Shown here: one piece after another, positions 47,985 through 58,973 of the stretch | How the letters are laid out: each line of letters opens with the position of its first letter | Numbering within the stretch: the first letter of the stretch is position 1 | Source of the DNA: Geminicoccaceae bacterium | GTDB lineage: Bacteria; Pseudomonadota; Alphaproteobacteria; Geminicoccales; Geminicoccaceae | DNA: 64,000 nt | Direction of reading: 5' to 3' | Assembly (NCBI GenBank): GCA_028279345.1 | Contig: JANQNY010000016.1 | Location: 1-64,000, forward strand | Translations under genes and position numbers: made by a program | Notes under the pieces: generated by a model | What the model was told of the DNA's origin: nothing | What the model saw: the letters and a program-made list of their open reading frames with translations, nothing else | Database searches by the model: none

Positions 47985-48053
47985 TTGTATTACGTGAATA
48001 TGGGACAGCGTATAGGGTCGGACGCAGTAACTGAGATGGAGGGCCGGCATTAG
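47985..48053 (+). CDS. possible 22-codon ORF with strong RBS (island)
   Basis: TTG 47985 to TAG 48053 encodes 22 residues beginning YYVNMGQRIGSD. It is preceded by AGGAGGTAAGGAG, by far the strongest ribosome-binding sequence in the island. The peptide resembles no known family and could be chance, a decayed gene start or a small peptide. Low confidence. Confidence 0.25.
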   Translation: MYYVNMGQRIGSDAVTEMEGRH

Positions 48054-48168
48054 GGCCAAAGAAAATTGATCAAGCAATAGGCGTTTTTTTCCGGCACTTT
48101 ATAATTGTGCACTGAAGTATCTGATTAGGAATATCTGTCGACGTTCTCCAGCGCTGCGGAGTCTGGCG

Positions 48169-49170
48169 CTACCCGCCGGTGACGCTCATGTGCCGAGCGA
48201 CGGCCGGCCGCTTGCGGCGGCGGTCGATGACGAAGTCGTGGCCCTTGGGCTTGCGGGTGATGCCTTCTCGGATGGCAGCGATGAGGGCTGCGTCGTCGGC
48301 GTGGGCGCGCAGGGGCGCCCTCAGGTCGGCCGCGTCCTCCTGACCCAGGCACATGTACATGGTGCCGGTACAGGTGACGCGCACGCGGTTGCAGCTCTCG
48401 CAGAAATTGTGGCTCAGCGGCGTGATGAAGCCGAGCCGGCCGCCGGTCTCCTCGATCCGCACGTAGCGCGCCGGCCCGCCGGTCGAGTAGGGGATATCCG
48501 TCAGTCGCCACCGCTGTTCGAGGTCGGCGCGGACACGCGAGAGAGGCAGGTACTGATCGGTCCGGTCCTCGTCGATCTCACCCAAGGGCATCGTCTCGAT
48601 GAGGGTGAGGTCGTAACCCTCCGCACCGCACCAGGTGATCATCCGGTCCAGCTCGTGCTCGTTCACGCCCTTGAGCGCCACGGCGTTGATCTTGATCTTG
48701 AGCCCGGCACGCTTGGCGGCCTCGATCCCGCTGGTCACCTTGTGGAAGTCGCCCCAGCGGGTGATCTGGCGAAAGGTCTGTGCGTCAAGCGTGTCGAGCG
48801 AGACGTTGATGCGTCTTACGCCCGCGGCGACCAGCGCGTCGGCGTGGCGCTCGAGCTGGCTGCCATTGGTGGTCATGGTCAGCTCGTCGAGGGCGCCGCT
48901 GGTGACATGCCGACCGATCGCTTGGACCAATTGCATGATGTTGCGACGGACCAGCGGCTCTCCGCCTGTGAGCCGGATCTTGCGCACACCGAGCGCGATG
49001 AACGCCCCGGCGAGGCGCTCCAGCTCCTCCAACGTGAGCAGCTCACGCTTCGGCAGAAACGTCATGTGCTCGGCCATGCAGTAGCCGCAGCGGAAATCGC
49101 AGCGGTCGGTGACCGAGAGACGGACGTAGGTGATACGCCGCTGGAACGGATCGACGAGCGGGGTTGTCAA
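48169..49170 (-). CDS. moaA: GTP 3',8-cyclase (molybdenum cofactor synthesis)
   Basis: 333-residue radical-SAM enzyme of the first step of molybdopterin synthesis (GTP to 3',8-cH2GTP, together with MoaC). The N-terminal [4Fe-4S] motif CDFRCGYC (C24, C28, C31) and the C-terminal second cluster ([14 protein letters not shown]) are both intact, as is the functional C-terminal Gly-Gly (SVTGG). Its position at the right margin of the A/T-rich island marks the return to chromosomal sequence. It shares purpose with modABC and the molybdoenzyme at the right edge. Confidence 0.95.
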   Translation of the reverse strand: MTTPLVDPFQRRITYVRLSVTDRCDFRCGYCMAEHMTFLPKRELLTLEELERLAGAFIALGVRKIRLTGGEPLVRRNIMQLVQAIGRHVTSGALDELTMTTNGSQLERHADALVAAGVRRINVSLDTLDAQTFRQITRWGDFHKVTSGIEAAKRAGLKIKINAVALKGVNEHELDRMITWCGAEGYDLTLIETMPLGEIDEDRTDQYLPLSRVRADLEQRWRLTDIPYSTGGPARYVRIEETGGRLGFITPLSHNFCESCNRVRVTCTGTMYMCLGQEDAADLRAPLRAHADDAALIAAIREGITRKPKGHDFVIDRRRKRPAVARHMSVTGG

Positions 49171-49273
49171 GCTGGCCTTCCCTGGTTCTTGCGCCCGACC
49201 GCGGATTCGTATCTAGGGGCTCGCCGGGCGGAAGGGAACGCCCGAGCGTCGTTCTGCGTGGGGACCGAACACG

Positions 49274-50032
49274 TTGAAGCTCCATTTCTGTGCTGCGGAC
49301 ACGCCTCATGCGCGGGCTGCACAGCGCACGCTCGCCGGCCGCTACGGCCAAGCGGATGTCGGCGAGGCGGACGTGCTGGTGTCGCTCGGCGGCGACGGCT
49401 TCATGTTAGAGACGCTGCACGGCACGATCGACGGGCCGCGCCCCATCTACGGCATGAACCTGGGTACGGTGGGCTTTCTGATGAATGGCTACCACCAGGA
49501 GGACCTGCCCGAGCGCATCGCGCGCGCCGAGCCGACGCTGCTCTACCCGCTGCGCATGCGCGCGCTGCTAGCGAACGGCGAGGCTGAAGAGGCGCTCGCC
49601 TTCAACGAAGTCTCCCTCTTGCGCGAGACCCGTCAGACGGCCGTGCTGACGGTGTTCGTCGACGGCGTCGAGCGAATGAGCGAGCTCGTTTGCGATGGGC
49701 TGATCGTCGCCACGCCGGCGGGCTCGACGGCCTACAACCTCTCGGCCCAGGGCCCCATTCTGCCGATCGGCGCGTCGCTTCTCGCGGTCACGGCGATCAG
49801 TCCGTTCCGGCCGCGTCGCTGGCGCGGCGCGCTGTTGCCGGACACGGTCCGCATCAACATCCGCGTCAACCAGCCGAAGAAACGGCCGGTGAGTGCGGTG
49901 GCCGACTACACGGAGGTCCGCGACATCTCGGGCGTGGACGTCTGGCAGGATCGAAGCGTCAACCTGCAGGTCCTGTTCGACCCGGAACACAATCTCGAGG
50001 AACGCATCCTCAAAGAGCAGTTCGAATTCTGA
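49274..50032 (+). CDS. nadK: NAD kinase
   Basis: 252-residue NAD kinase making NADP. Signatures: [16 protein letters not shown] (GGDG catalytic motif), [22 protein letters not shown] and [20 protein letters not shown]. Length equals the alphaproteobacterial family. The start is TTG 49274, since the next in-frame start would remove the first beta strand. It is divergent from moaA and ends just before the convergent DMT transporter gene. Confidence 0.92.
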   Translation: MKLHFCAADTPHARAAQRTLAGRYGQADVGEADVLVSLGGDGFMLETLHGTIDGPRPIYGMNLGTVGFLMNGYHQEDLPERIARAEPTLLYPLRMRALLANGEAEEALAFNEVSLLRETRQTAVLTVFVDGVERMSELVCDGLIVATPAGSTAYNLSAQGPILPIGASLLAVTAISPFRPRRWRGALLPDTVRINIRVNQPKKRPVSAVADYTEVRDISGVDVWQDRSVNLQVLFDPEHNLEERILKEQFEF

Positions 50033-50046
50033 CCCCGGCGGTCTTG

Positions 50047-51087
50047 CTACCCGATTGGTGGGCCTGGGGGGCCGACCGCACGGGCACGGGCACTGCCGCG
50101 GGGCAGGCCGAGGCGGCGCTCGCGATAGAAGATGAAGAGGCCGGCACCGATCACCAGGCCGGCTCCGAGCATGGTGGCGAGCGCCAACCGGTCGCCGAAG
50201 ACGAAGACGCCGATCAGCGTCGCGTAGACCATCGCCGAGTAGTCGAACGGCGCGACGGCACTCGCCGGTGCGTGCACATAGGCGCGGGTCATGAGGATTT
50301 GGCCGAGGCCGCCCAGGAGGCCAATGCCAAGCAGCGTCAGGCCCTCTTCGAACGTCGGCCAGATCGCATCGAAAGGCAGCGTGGCCCCCGACACCACGGT
50401 GCAGGTGAAGGCGAACCAGAAGATGATCGCTGCAGGCTCCTCCCGGGTCGCGAGCGCGCGGACGCTGATGGTCGCGAGTGCGACACAGAAAGCGCCCGCC
50501 AGCGCGATGAGGAGGCCGATCGAGCTGGTGTTCGCGGCGGCCAGTCCGTCACCTAGCAACGCGAGTCCGGCGGGCTGGAGCATCAACAGAATGCCGACGA
50601 AGCCGACCCCGACGGCACTCCATCGGTAGACGCCAACGCGCTCGCGAAGGACCAGAGCCGCCAACATCGGCGTGAAAACGGTGGCCGCGAAGCCGATGGC
50701 CACGACGTCCGGCAAGGGTGCCAGGCTCAAGGCTGTGAAACCACAGAACATGGCTGCGAGCCCGGCGGCCGAGCGTAGCGCGTGCCCGAGCGGGCGGCTG
50801 GTTCTGAGCGAGCGAACCCCGCCCGCGCGCCAGATCAGCCAGGCGATCGGCAAAAGCGCAAAGAAGGAGCGGGCGAAGACGACCTGACCGGTGGGTATGG
50901 CGCCGTCGAGCGATTTGACCAAGGCTGACATGCACGAGAACAGCCCGACCGCGCCGAGCTTGAGCACTATGGCGCGGAGAACGCGACTTTCGTCGGTCGA
51001 ATGTCGGGTGAGGTGGCCAGCCAGCGAACATGCTCCGTCACGAGCTGGCGTGCGTAACGTGTCCACAGGTGTGACGCCTTGGACCAA
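50047..51087 (-). CDS. EamA/DMT-type membrane transporter
   Basis: Membrane protein with ten predicted helices in two EamA repeats (LKLGAVGLFSCMSALVKSL; ARSFFALLPIAWLIWRAGG; ALVLRERVGVYRWSAVGVGF; PFDYSAMVYATLIGVFVFGD). DMT-superfamily members export or import metabolites such as amino acids; the substrate is open. The frame begins with TTG at 51087, but its first about 40 residues are polar. The true start is probably nearer the first helix (GTG 50967); no clear ribosome-binding site decides. Convergent with nadK. Confidence 0.85.
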   Translation of the reverse strand: MVQGVTPVDTLRTPARDGACSLAGHLTRHSTDESRVLRAIVLKLGAVGLFSCMSALVKSLDGAIPTGQVVFARSFFALLPIAWLIWRAGGVRSLRTSRPLGHALRSAAGLAAMFCGFTALSLAPLPDVVAIGFAATVFTPMLAALVLRERVGVYRWSAVGVGFVGILLMLQPAGLALLGDGLAAANTSSIGLLIALAGAFCVALATISVRALATREEPAAIIFWFAFTCTVVSGATLPFDAIWPTFEEGLTLLGIGLLGGLGQILMTRAYVHAPASAVAPFDYSAMVYATLIGVFVFGDRLALATMLGAGLVIGAGLFIFYRERRLGLPRGSARARAVGPPGPPIG

Positions 51088-51231
51088 TGGTCGAAGGCCT
51101 GCTTGATTCGGCGCAAGGACGCCGAAGTTATCGCGACGTAATGTCGCACAGGCGATGCTGCGATCCGCTTAGACAGGGATTCTCGGCGTCGGTCGGTTGC
51201 GGTCGCCAATCGCGGCCGAGAGGAGGTGCCG

Positions 51232-51720
51232 ATGACGATCGAACTCGTCGACGTGCTCAACGAACTGCCCGCCAACGCGGCTATCGTGGGTCCTGATGGG
51301 ACCATTGCCGAGGTCAACGAAGGCTGGCGCCGCTTCGCTGCGGAAAATGGTCTCGACGACGGCATTTACGGGCGCGGCAGCAACTACCTCAAGGTGTGCG
51401 CTGCCTGCGCGACCGACGACCCGTTCGCCGAGGAGGCAAGCCAAGCGCTGAGCGCTGTCCTCGATGGCCGGCTCGAGCGCTTCGCGTTCACCTATCCGTG
51501 CCACTCCGCGCATGAGCGCCGCTGGTTCTTCTGCCTCTTCCTGGCGGTTCCGTACGGTGCTGTCGTGCTGCACTTCAACCACCTGCAGCAGATGGACGGC
51601 CATCGCCTCATGCGCGACGCGACGTCACGCATTCGCCGCTTCTTCGGCGTGGTGCCAGAGACGCTCTTTGTCGGGCCGGCGGCCAACGACGACGCACAGT
51701 CTGCAGCGCACGGCGACTGA
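51232..51720 (+). CDS. PAS-fold protein of unknown function
   Basis: 162-residue single-domain protein resembling a PAS sensor: IVGPDGTIAEVNEGWRRFAAENG is the typical PAS core opening, followed by helix and strands (WFFCLFLAVPYGAVVLHFN). Two cysteines (VCAACA) lie in the middle, a possible ligand or redox site. No output domain is attached. ATG 51232 follows a strong GAGAGGAGGTG. It may bind a small molecule or pass a signal to a partner; nothing in the neighbourhood names one. Confidence 0.75.
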   Translation: MTIELVDVLNELPANAAIVGPDGTIAEVNEGWRRFAAENGLDDGIYGRGSNYLKVCAACATDDPFAEEASQALSAVLDGRLERFAFTYPCHSAHERRWFFCLFLAVPYGAVVLHFNHLQQMDGHRLMRDATSRIRRFFGVVPETLFVGPAANDDAQSAAHGD

Positions 51721-52021
51721 TCGAGTACTGCCCTCGGCCGCAAGCGCGGTTCTGGCTGAAGGCACCGTCCCAAAGGCGGTCCGACCGTCGTCCGACCCAG
51801 CCGTGGCCAGGTCTTGAGAGGTGCGATCCGCACGTCGACAGGAAGATGCGGACGCCACTGCGCGACATCGATCAAGTGGCAGTTCGCTCTCGGCAACGCA
51901 CGCGCCGTCCGCTGTCATCGGCCGGAAGGCGGCTGAAACAATCCGTCGAACGGGTCGCTGAGCTGCCTTGCGCCGCTCTTGCGGGCGCACACATCAAGAT
52001 CGGGAGATCTGGAGCGGCAGG
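51721..52021 (+). other. intergenic region between PAS gene and exoD
   Basis: About 300 bases with no convincing gene on either strand. Short frames on both strands lack ribosome-binding sites and protein-like composition. No inverted repeat with a T-run was seen. It probably holds the exoD promoter, but I could not fix one. Confidence 0.45.
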
Positions 52022-52640
52022 ATGGCGAACGGCATGGCGATGGGACGACGGCCGGCATCGCTGGCAGCAGCGCTGGCCTCGCTGCGTCGTGACAGTGCCA
52101 CGGCGCGGACGGTCGGTGACGTCGTCCACCGCCTCGCGGATCGCTCGGCCATTCTCGTCATTATGCTCGCGGGGGCATTCGCGGTGATCCCGTCGCCGGG
52201 TCTGCCGGTGGGGCTTGTCTTCGGCTCGGTCGCGGCTCTGGTTGCGCTGCGCATGGCGTTCCGCCCGGGTCGGGTGACGTTGCCCCATGTGATCGCGCGG
52301 CGGCCGGTGCCGCAGGCCGCACTCGAGCTGGTGGCGCGCCGGGCGGTGCCGCTGCTACGGCGCCTCGAACGTGTCACGCGTCCGCGCCTGCGGGCCGTCG
52401 CCAGCGGCATCGGTGCTACGGCGGCCTATCTAATGGTTGTTGTGCAGGCAGTCCTGGTGGCGCTGCCGATTCCTTTTCGGCAACACCATCCCCGGCTTGG
52501 CCATCCTGCTCCTGGGTCTCGGTCTCGGCCGGCAGGACGGCGCCGTTACCCTCGTCGGTCACGCTACCGGGCTGGTCGCCTTGGGGGCCTTGGGCGTGCT
52601 CGTGCTTGCGGTCGTGACAGGGATCAATACGGCAACCTAG
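52022..52640 (+). pseudogene. exoD: exopolysaccharide synthesis protein ExoD, broken by a one-base frameshift
   Basis: ExoD-family membrane protein read in two frames. Frame one (ATG 52022) carries MGRRPASLAAALASLRRD, AGAFAVIPSPGLPVGLVFGS and VVVQAVLVALPIPF. The family continues in the next frame with GNTIPGLAILLLGLGLGRQD and LVALGALGVLVLAVVTGINT, stopping at TAG 52640. The break falls in the four-T run 52474-52477: three Ts would give the family-typical LPIPFGN joint and an intact protein of about 205 residues. Either the genome has a true lesion or one T is a sequencing or assembly error. ExoD proteins are linked to exopolysaccharide production and stress tolerance. Confidence 0.8.
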
Positions 52641-52729
52641 CGGGTGGCCGAGTGTCAGCTTCTCAAGATGAGCACCGCGTTGTCGGAGCGCGTCAGTGGT
52701 CGCCCAGATGCGACTGCTGAACAGACCTG

Positions 52730-53800
<1,071 letters not shown>

Positions 53801-53811
53801 GCTCGGCTCTC

Positions 53812-55431
53812 CTAGCGACGGTCGGCGACAAGAACGCCGTGCGGCTGGAAGGTGACTAGGCGCCCCTCGACCACGGCGGGCTGTGGGACCGGCGCCGTTG
53901 GGGCATTGAGTTCAAAGTCGATCGCCCACGTGGCCGGCGTATCCGAGAGATTGAACGCGCAGACCACGCTCGTGCCGTCGAGACGGCGTTCGAACGCGAA
54001 TAGGGGTGCCGGCGCCTCAAGGCGGGACCATGCCCCGAGCCGCAGTGCCGGTTGCTCCCGGCGCCAAGTCAGAAACCGCCGCGTGCTCGCCAGCACGGAT
54101 GCGGGATCGCCGACCTGCACGTCCACGGCGCGCACGCGATGCGTGTCCGCCATCGGCAGCCAAGGCGTGCCGGTCGTGAACCCCGCCTCGGCGGCGTCGG
54201 CCTGCCACGGCATCGGCGTACGGCAGCCGTCGCGACCTCGGAAGGTCGGCCAGAACTCGATCCCATAAGGGTCGTGCAGCTGTTCGAAGGGTACGTCCGC
54301 TTCTTCAAGCCCCAACTCACAGCCCTGGTAGAGGCAGATCGAGCCGCGCAGACACGTCAAGAGCACCGGCAGTTGCCGTCTGAGCGTGTCCGGCGGATTG
54401 TCGCCGCCCAAACGTGTCGGCGCGCGCACGATGTCGTGGTTTGAGAAAGACCAGCAGGGCCAGCCATCAGCGATGCCCACCTCGAGCTCGTCGATCACGT
54501 CACCGATGGCATCTGGTCGGTAAGCGGCCGAAAGCAGATCGAAGGTGTAGGCCATGTGGATGCCGCGCCCGGCTGCGCCGTAGGCGATGACGTTCTCGAA
54601 GGCACGGTCGCCGGTGATCTCACCAAGGAGCAGGATGTCGCCATACCCGTCGGCAACCTGTCGCAGCGGCTCAAGTAACAGTGGAGCAACGTCCTTCAAC
54701 CCTTTGTTATGCAACTGTATTTGTCGGCCAAATGGGGCGCCGTCGGCGAGGCCGCCCGGGATGCGGGCGTCGGGTGGTCGGACGGGGTTGGAGCGCAGCT
54801 CTGGGTCGTGTACCGCACAGTCGATGGCATCCAGCCGAAAGCCGTCGACGCCGCGCTCGAGCCAGAAGCGCGCGACGTCCATGAGCGCTGCCACGACATC
54901 CGGGCAATGCACGTTGAGGTCCGGCTGCTCCTTGAAAAAGTTGTGCAGGTAGTACTGTCGGCGCACGGGGTCCCATTGCCAGGAGACCCCGCCGAACACC
55001 GACAACCAGTTGTTGGGCGGCGTGCCGTCGGGCGACGCATCCGCCCAGACGTACCAATTGGCCTTAGGATTGGTCCGATCCTGCCGGCTTTCGCGGAACC
55101 AGGGGTGGCGGTTGCTGGTGTGGCTGAGCACGAGGTCGACGAGCACCTTTAGACGACGCGAATGCGCCGCTTCGATCAGACGGTCCGCATCCGCAAGCGC
55201 CCCGAACATCGGGTCTACGTCGCAATAGTCCTCGACGTCGTAGCCGTAATCACGCTGCGGGGACTTGAAGAAGGGCGAGATCCAGATCGCATCGACACCC
55301 AGATCGCGAACATAGTCGAGCTGCCGGACGATCCCCGGCAGATCGCCGATGCCGTCGCCATTCGTGTCGAGAAACGACCGCGGATAGATCTGGTAGATGA
55401 CGGCGCCGCGCCACCAGGGAGAACCGTTCAT
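53812..55431 (-). CDS. aglA: alpha-glucosidase (GH13)
   Basis: 539-residue GH13 alpha-amylase-family hydrolase, cytosolic, expected to split imported alpha-glucosides (sucrose, maltose, trehalose or similar). Catalytic triad visible: nucleophile D201 in GFRLDAIDC, acid/base E271 in LLLGEIT, and D333 in SNHDI; the family Tyr-Gly motif [13 protein letters not shown] and VDLVLSHTS are present too. ATG 55431 overlaps the aglG stop (ATGA); the frame back to 55542 is antisense clutter. Fourth gene of aglEFGAK. Confidence 0.92.
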   Translation of the reverse strand: MNGSPWWRGAVIYQIYPRSFLDTNGDGIGDLPGIVRQLDYVRDLGVDAIWISPFFKSPQRDYGYDVEDYCDVDPMFGALADADRLIEAAHSRRLKVLVDLVLSHTSNRHPWFRESRQDRTNPKANWYVWADASPDGTPPNNWLSVFGGVSWQWDPVRRQYYLHNFFKEQPDLNVHCPDVVAALMDVARFWLERGVDGFRLDAIDCAVHDPELRSNPVRPPDARIPGGLADGAPFGRQIQLHNKGLKDVAPLLLEPLRQVADGYGDILLLGEITGDRAFENVIAYGAAGRGIHMAYTFDLLSAAYRPDAIGDVIDELEVGIADGWPCWSFSNHDIVRAPTRLGGDNPPDTLRRQLPVLLTCLRGSICLYQGCELGLEEADVPFEQLHDPYGIEFWPTFRGRDGCRTPMPWQADAAEAGFTTGTPWLPMADTHRVRAVDVQVGDPASVLASTRRFLTWRREQPALRLGAWSRLEAPAPLFAFERRLDGTSVVCAFNLSDTPATWAIDFELNAPTAPVPQPAVVEGRLVTFQPHGVLVADRR

Positions 55432-56255
55432 CCTTTGACCGCTCCTGCGGTGAGTCCCGAGACGATCCGGCGCTGGAAGATCAGCACGAGCACGATGAGC
55501 GGCACCGTCACCACCACCGAGGCGGCCATGATGTTGGCCCACGGAAGCTCGAAGGCGGAGGCGCCCGAGATGAGCGCGATGGCGACGGGAACGGTGCGCT
55601 GCTCCGAACTCAGGGTGAACGTCAACGCGAAGAGGAACTCATTCCACGCCGCGATGAAGGCCAGTAGCCCGGTCGTCACGAGCGCAGGCCCCATCAGTGG
55701 CAGGAACACCTGCGTGACGATCACGAATGGCGACGCCCCGTCGACGAAGGCTGCCTCCTCCAGCTCCTTGGGCAATTCGCGCATGAAGGTCGTGAGCACC
55801 CACACCGTGAAGGGCACGGTGAAGATCATGTAGGAGAGCACAAGCGACAGGAGGTTATTGTAGAGCCCCAGCGAGCGGACGAGCTCGAACATGCCGGAGA
55901 GGACGGCGATCTGTGGAAACATCGAGACGCCGAGGATGGTGAAGAGTAGGAGGCGCCGGCCTCGGAACTGGATGCGGCCGAGCGCATAGGCGGCGAGCAC
56001 CGAAAGGCTCAGCGCCAGCAGCACAACGCTCACAGCAACGAAGACCGAATTGAGGATCTGGCGGCCGAACGGCTGTTCTCTGAAGATCGAGACGTAGTTG
56101 GACCATGCAGGATCGGGCGGCCACGGGCGGGCCTCGAACAGCTCGCTGCCACTCATCAACGAGGTGTTGATCGCCCAGTAGAACGGAAAGACCGTATAGA
56201 TGAAGAGGATGATGAGGAGGGCGTAGAAGACCCAGCGCCGCCAAGCTCCGTTCAC
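55428..56255 (-). CDS. aglG: sugar ABC transporter permease (MalG type)
   Basis: 275-residue CUT1 permease with six helices. The EAA loop reads [20 protein letters not shown], contacting the ATPase; first helix [20 protein letters not shown]. Overlaps aglF (ATGA) and aglA (ATGA), so translation is coupled across three genes. Second of two permeases in the alpha-glucoside system. Confidence 0.92.
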   Translation of the reverse strand: MNGAWRRWVFYALLIILFIYTVFPFYWAINTSLMSGSELFEARPWPPDPAWSNYVSIFREQPFGRQILNSVFVAVSVVLLALSLSVLAAYALGRIQFRGRRLLLFTILGVSMFPQIAVLSGMFELVRSLGLYNNLLSLVLSYMIFTVPFTVWVLTTFMRELPKELEEAAFVDGASPFVIVTQVFLPLMGPALVTTGLLAFIAAWNEFLFALTFTLSSEQRTVPVAIALISGASAFELPWANIMAASVVVTVPLIVLVLIFQRRIVSGLTAGAVKG

Positions 56256-57151
56256 GCCTTTTCCTCCCGCCCGACGCCGCCCGCGGTCAGGTAGATCACG
56301 GTGAAGACGGCGATGATCATGAAGACGAGCGTGGCGGCCGCCGAGCCGTAGCCGACGTCCTGGAAATCGACGAGCTGCTGCCGCGCGTAGATCGACATGG
56401 TCATCGTGTCGACCTTGTTCCCCTGCATGACATAGACGAGGTCGAACATGCGCAAGGCGTCGAGCGTCCGGAAGATGATCGCCACGAGCAGCGCGGGCTT
56501 GAGCAGGGGCAGGGTGACGCGGAAGAAGGTCGTCACGGGGTGCACGCCGTCGATCCTCGCGTTCTCATAGCAGTCCTGCGGCAGCATCTGCAGCCCGGCG
56601 AGGATCAGGAGCGCCATAAAGGGCGTCGTCTTCCACACATCGACGGCGATCACGGCGGCCATGGAGAGCTGCGGGTCGGCGAGCCAGGCCCAGGGCTCGC
56701 TCGTGAGGCCGACGAACAGCATGATCTCGTTGATCACGCCGTAGACGTCGTTGAACATCCACCGCCACATCTGGGCCGATACCACCGTGGGAATCGCCCA
56801 GGGAATGAGGATCGCCGCGCGTAGGAGCCCCCGCCCTTTGAAATGCTCATGGAGGGCGAGTGCGATCATGAGACCCAGGACCGTCTCAATCGAGACCGAA
56901 ACGACCGTGAAGAAGACCGTGTTCCAGACCGAGCGCCACCAGTCCGGATCGGTCATCAGGAATTCGTAGTTCAAGAGCCCGACGAACTGGCGCGCCTGCA
57001 GGTCGGCCAGGTTGGCGTCGGTGAAGCTCAGGGCGATGGTGCGCGCCAACGGCCAGCCGGCGACCATCAGCAAGACCACGATCATGGGCGTCAAGAAGAG
57101 CCACGCGCTGCGCAGCCGCTGGCGCGTGAGCTCGGTCTCCCGCCTTGCCAC
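56252..57151 (-). CDS. aglF: sugar ABC transporter permease (MalF type)
   Basis: 299-residue CUT1 permease with six helices, first [19 protein letters not shown]. Its EAA loop reads [20 protein letters not shown], with the conserved Gly. The MalF-like periplasmic insertion is short. It follows the receptor gene by 14 bases and overlaps aglG. Together with AglG it forms the membrane channel of the importer. Confidence 0.92.
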   Translation of the reverse strand: MARRETELTRQRLRSAWLFLTPMIVVLLMVAGWPLARTIALSFTDANLADLQARQFVGLLNYEFLMTDPDWWRSVWNTVFFTVVSVSIETVLGLMIALALHEHFKGRGLLRAAILIPWAIPTVVSAQMWRWMFNDVYGVINEIMLFVGLTSEPWAWLADPQLSMAAVIAVDVWKTTPFMALLILAGLQMLPQDCYENARIDGVHPVTTFFRVTLPLLKPALLVAIIFRTLDALRMFDLVYVMQGNKVDTMTMSIYARQQLVDFQDVGYGSAAATLVFMIIAVFTVIYLTAGGVGREEKA

Positions 57152-57165
57152 GGCCGGACCCGCGC

Positions 57166-58449
57166 CTACCAGTTGCGCGCGAGGCGGTCGAGGCGGCGTT
57201 CGAGTTGGGCGAGCGACTGTTCGGCGGTGACGGTGCCGTTGAGCGTCGCGTGGACCGCATTCCAGAACTCGGTCGAGACCTGATTGTAGCGTGTACCGGT
57301 GACGCTAGACGGCCTGGCGACTGCGTTAACGAACGTGTCGTACAGCTCGCCGAAGAACGGATTGGCGTCGAGCACCTGCGGGTCCTCATAGAGCGCGGTG
57401 ATCGTCGGGTTGTAGGCACCTTCGATGGCGCGACGCTTCTGCTCCTCGTAGGAGGTGAGGTAGGCGACGAGCTCCACCGCCTCCTCCTGCATGTCGGAGT
57501 ATTTCGACACGGCTAGGTTCCAGCCACCGAGGACGCCGGTGCGTTGGCCGTCGGCGCCACCCTTGGGCAAGGCCACGACGCCGACCTTGTCCTTGACCGG
57601 GCTGTCGTCAGCGTTGGCGAGCGCCCATGCATAGGGCCAGTTACGCATGAAGACGGAGTGCCCTGCCTGGAAGACGCCCCGCGCCTCCTCCTCCTGGTAG
57701 GCAAGCACGCCCTGTGGGGAGATGGTCCCGATCCAGCCCGCTGCCTCGTCGAGCGCCGCAACGGCTTCCGGGTTGTTGATGGTCACCTCGCCGGCCTCGT
57801 CGACGATCGTGCCACCGCCATAGCTGTAGACCCACTCGAGCGCGTTGCAGGTGAGCCCCTCATAGGCGTTGCCCTGAAAGACCAAGCCTTGCATCCGGCT
57901 GTTGCCGGCTGCTCGTTCGGCTGCCTGGATTTCTTCGGCCGCTGCCGTGAGCTCCTCCCAGGTCGTCGGCGGCTCGTGCCCATACTGTTCCAGCAGGTCG
58001 GCGCGATAGTAGAGCAATCCAACATCGGTGAACCAAGGGATCATCTTGAGTTCGCCGTTGACCGTGTTGTTCTGGACGAGGCTGGGAAAGTACGCGGACA
58101 TCACCTCCTCGTCGAAGTCTGCGCCGAGATCGACGAAGTGCGTGCCGAGGATGCCGGGCCAGATCACGTCGACCTGGTAGACGTCGATGTCGCCGCTGCC
58201 TGACGCGAGGATCTGTTGGTAGAGCGCCAAGCGCTCGCTGCTCGAATTGGGCGTGGACACCACCGTAACGGGCACGCCGCTCTGCTCCGACCATGCGGCG
58301 ACGCCTTCCTGGCACAGCGCCAGCTCTTGCCCCACGGCACCGCAGGAAATGGCGAGTTCCTGGGCCGCGGTGGGGCTACCATGACCACAGAGGGTCAACG
58401 TCGCGCCGCAGATGGCGCCTAGCACCAAGACGTTTCTGTCCGACCGCAT
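57166..58449 (-). CDS. aglE: sugar ABC transporter substrate-binding protein
   Basis: 427-residue periplasmic receptor of the importer. The start is ATG 58449 behind a GGGAGGGGATG purine tract; the frame to 58836 is non-coding. Signal peptide about 1-30 (VLVLGAICGATLTLCGHGSP, cleaved near TAAQE). Family 1 extracellular binding-protein landmarks: YQQILASGSGDIDVYQVDVI, LKMIPWFTDVGLLYYRADLL, FMRNWPYAWAL and LGGWNLAVSKYS. The ligand is probably an alpha-glucoside because the operon holds a GH13 hydrolase. No LacI-type regulator is adjacent. Confidence 0.92.
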   Translation of the reverse strand: MRSDRNVLVLGAICGATLTLCGHGSPTAAQELAISCGAVGQELALCQEGVAAWSEQSGVPVTVVSTPNSSSERLALYQQILASGSGDIDVYQVDVIWPGILGTHFVDLGADFDEEVMSAYFPSLVQNNTVNGELKMIPWFTDVGLLYYRADLLEQYGHEPPTTWEELTAAAEEIQAAERAAGNSRMQGLVFQGNAYEGLTCNALEWVYSYGGGTIVDEAGEVTINNPEAVAALDEAAGWIGTISPQGVLAYQEEEARGVFQAGHSVFMRNWPYAWALANADDSPVKDKVGVVALPKGGADGQRTGVLGGWNLAVSKYSDMQEEAVELVAYLTSYEEQKRRAIEGAYNPTITALYEDPQVLDANPFFGELYDTFVNAVARPSSVTGTRYNQVSTEFWNAVHATLNGTVTAEQSLAQLERRLDRLARNW

Positions 58450-58635
58450 CCATCCCCTCCCTGACTTCATGCTTCGTTCGCTTGGGCTGAGCCTAGGCAT
58501 CTCGACGGCTCTAGTACAACCTCGACGCGCGATTTTTTTCTCGCTTGTCCGTCGAGCGACCTCGTGATGGCTTCCTTGCCCCGACACGACCTGGCAGACG
58601 CGGTCGTAGACGAACGACGGAGGCGCGCGTCGGCC

Positions 58636-58962
58636 ATGGGCGCAAAGCTCTGGATCCGCATCGATCTGGGCGCACGGGGACGGATCGGACCAGGCAAGAT
58701 CGGGCTCTTGAAGGCGATCGACCGACACCGCTCGATCTCCGCGGCGGCCCGGGCGACAAGCATGTCCTACCGCCGCGCCTGGAACCTTGTGAGCGCGCTC
58801 AACGAAACCGCCGGCGAGCCCGTGGTCGCGACGCATGTCGGCGGAGCGAGCCAGGGAGGCGCCTCACTGACGCCAGCGGGCGAGCGCCTCGTGGAGCTCT
58901 ACGACCGGGTACAGGCGGAAGCCGAAGCCGCCGCACGGCCGACCCTCGATGCCTTGGGCTGA
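58636..58962 (+). CDS. modE: ModE-type molybdate regulator (single wHTH)
   Basis: 108-residue winged-helix protein with the ModE N-terminal pattern: KLWIRIDLGARGRIGPGKIG, LLKAIDRHRSISAAARATSM, SYRRAWNLVSALNET and the late GGASLTPAGERLVELYDR. It lacks the C-terminal MOP molybdate-binding domains of E. coli ModE, so it is the short form, which may sense molybdate differently. Start at ATG 58636 gives the family N-terminus; the frame to 58564 is longer by 24 polar residues. It lies just upstream of modABC with a ModE-like palindrome between. Confidence 0.85.
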   Translation: MGAKLWIRIDLGARGRIGPGKIGLLKAIDRHRSISAAARATSMSYRRAWNLVSALNETAGEPVVATHVGGASQGGASLTPAGERLVELYDRVQAEAEAAARPTLDALG

Positions 58963-58963
58963 A

Positions 58964-58969
58964 TTGACA
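58964..58969 (+). promoter_or_regulatory. -35 element TTGACA upstream of modABC
   Basis: A perfect TTGACA at 58964-58969 ends five bases before the left arm of the ModE-like palindrome (58974-58997). The matching -10 would lie within or beside the right arm (CATGCA at 58987-58992, a weak match), so a bound regulator would block the promoter. The -10 assignment is uncertain. Confidence 0.4.
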
Positions 58970-58973
58970 CGAT

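Larger units (their letters stand above)
45640..48150. other. AT-rich accessory island between tctA and moaA
   Basis: Base composition shifts abruptly from the very G/C-rich tctA to A/T-rich sequence at about 45650 and back at moaA near 48150. The genes inside use codons rare in the neighbours (many TTT, ATA, AAA, GAT, AGA). No integrase, tRNA or flanking direct repeat was recognised. The left margin holds a short hairpin CCGACA-N6-TGTCGG (45685-45702). Horizontal acquisition is inferred from composition. It contains a promoter, two protein genes and possibly a short third frame. Confidence 0.75.

Noticed and set aside
48190-49587. 465-codon plus-strand frame across moaA and nadK
   Set aside because: Shadow of moaA on the other strand, reading out of frame into nadK; both true genes have complete family motifs.
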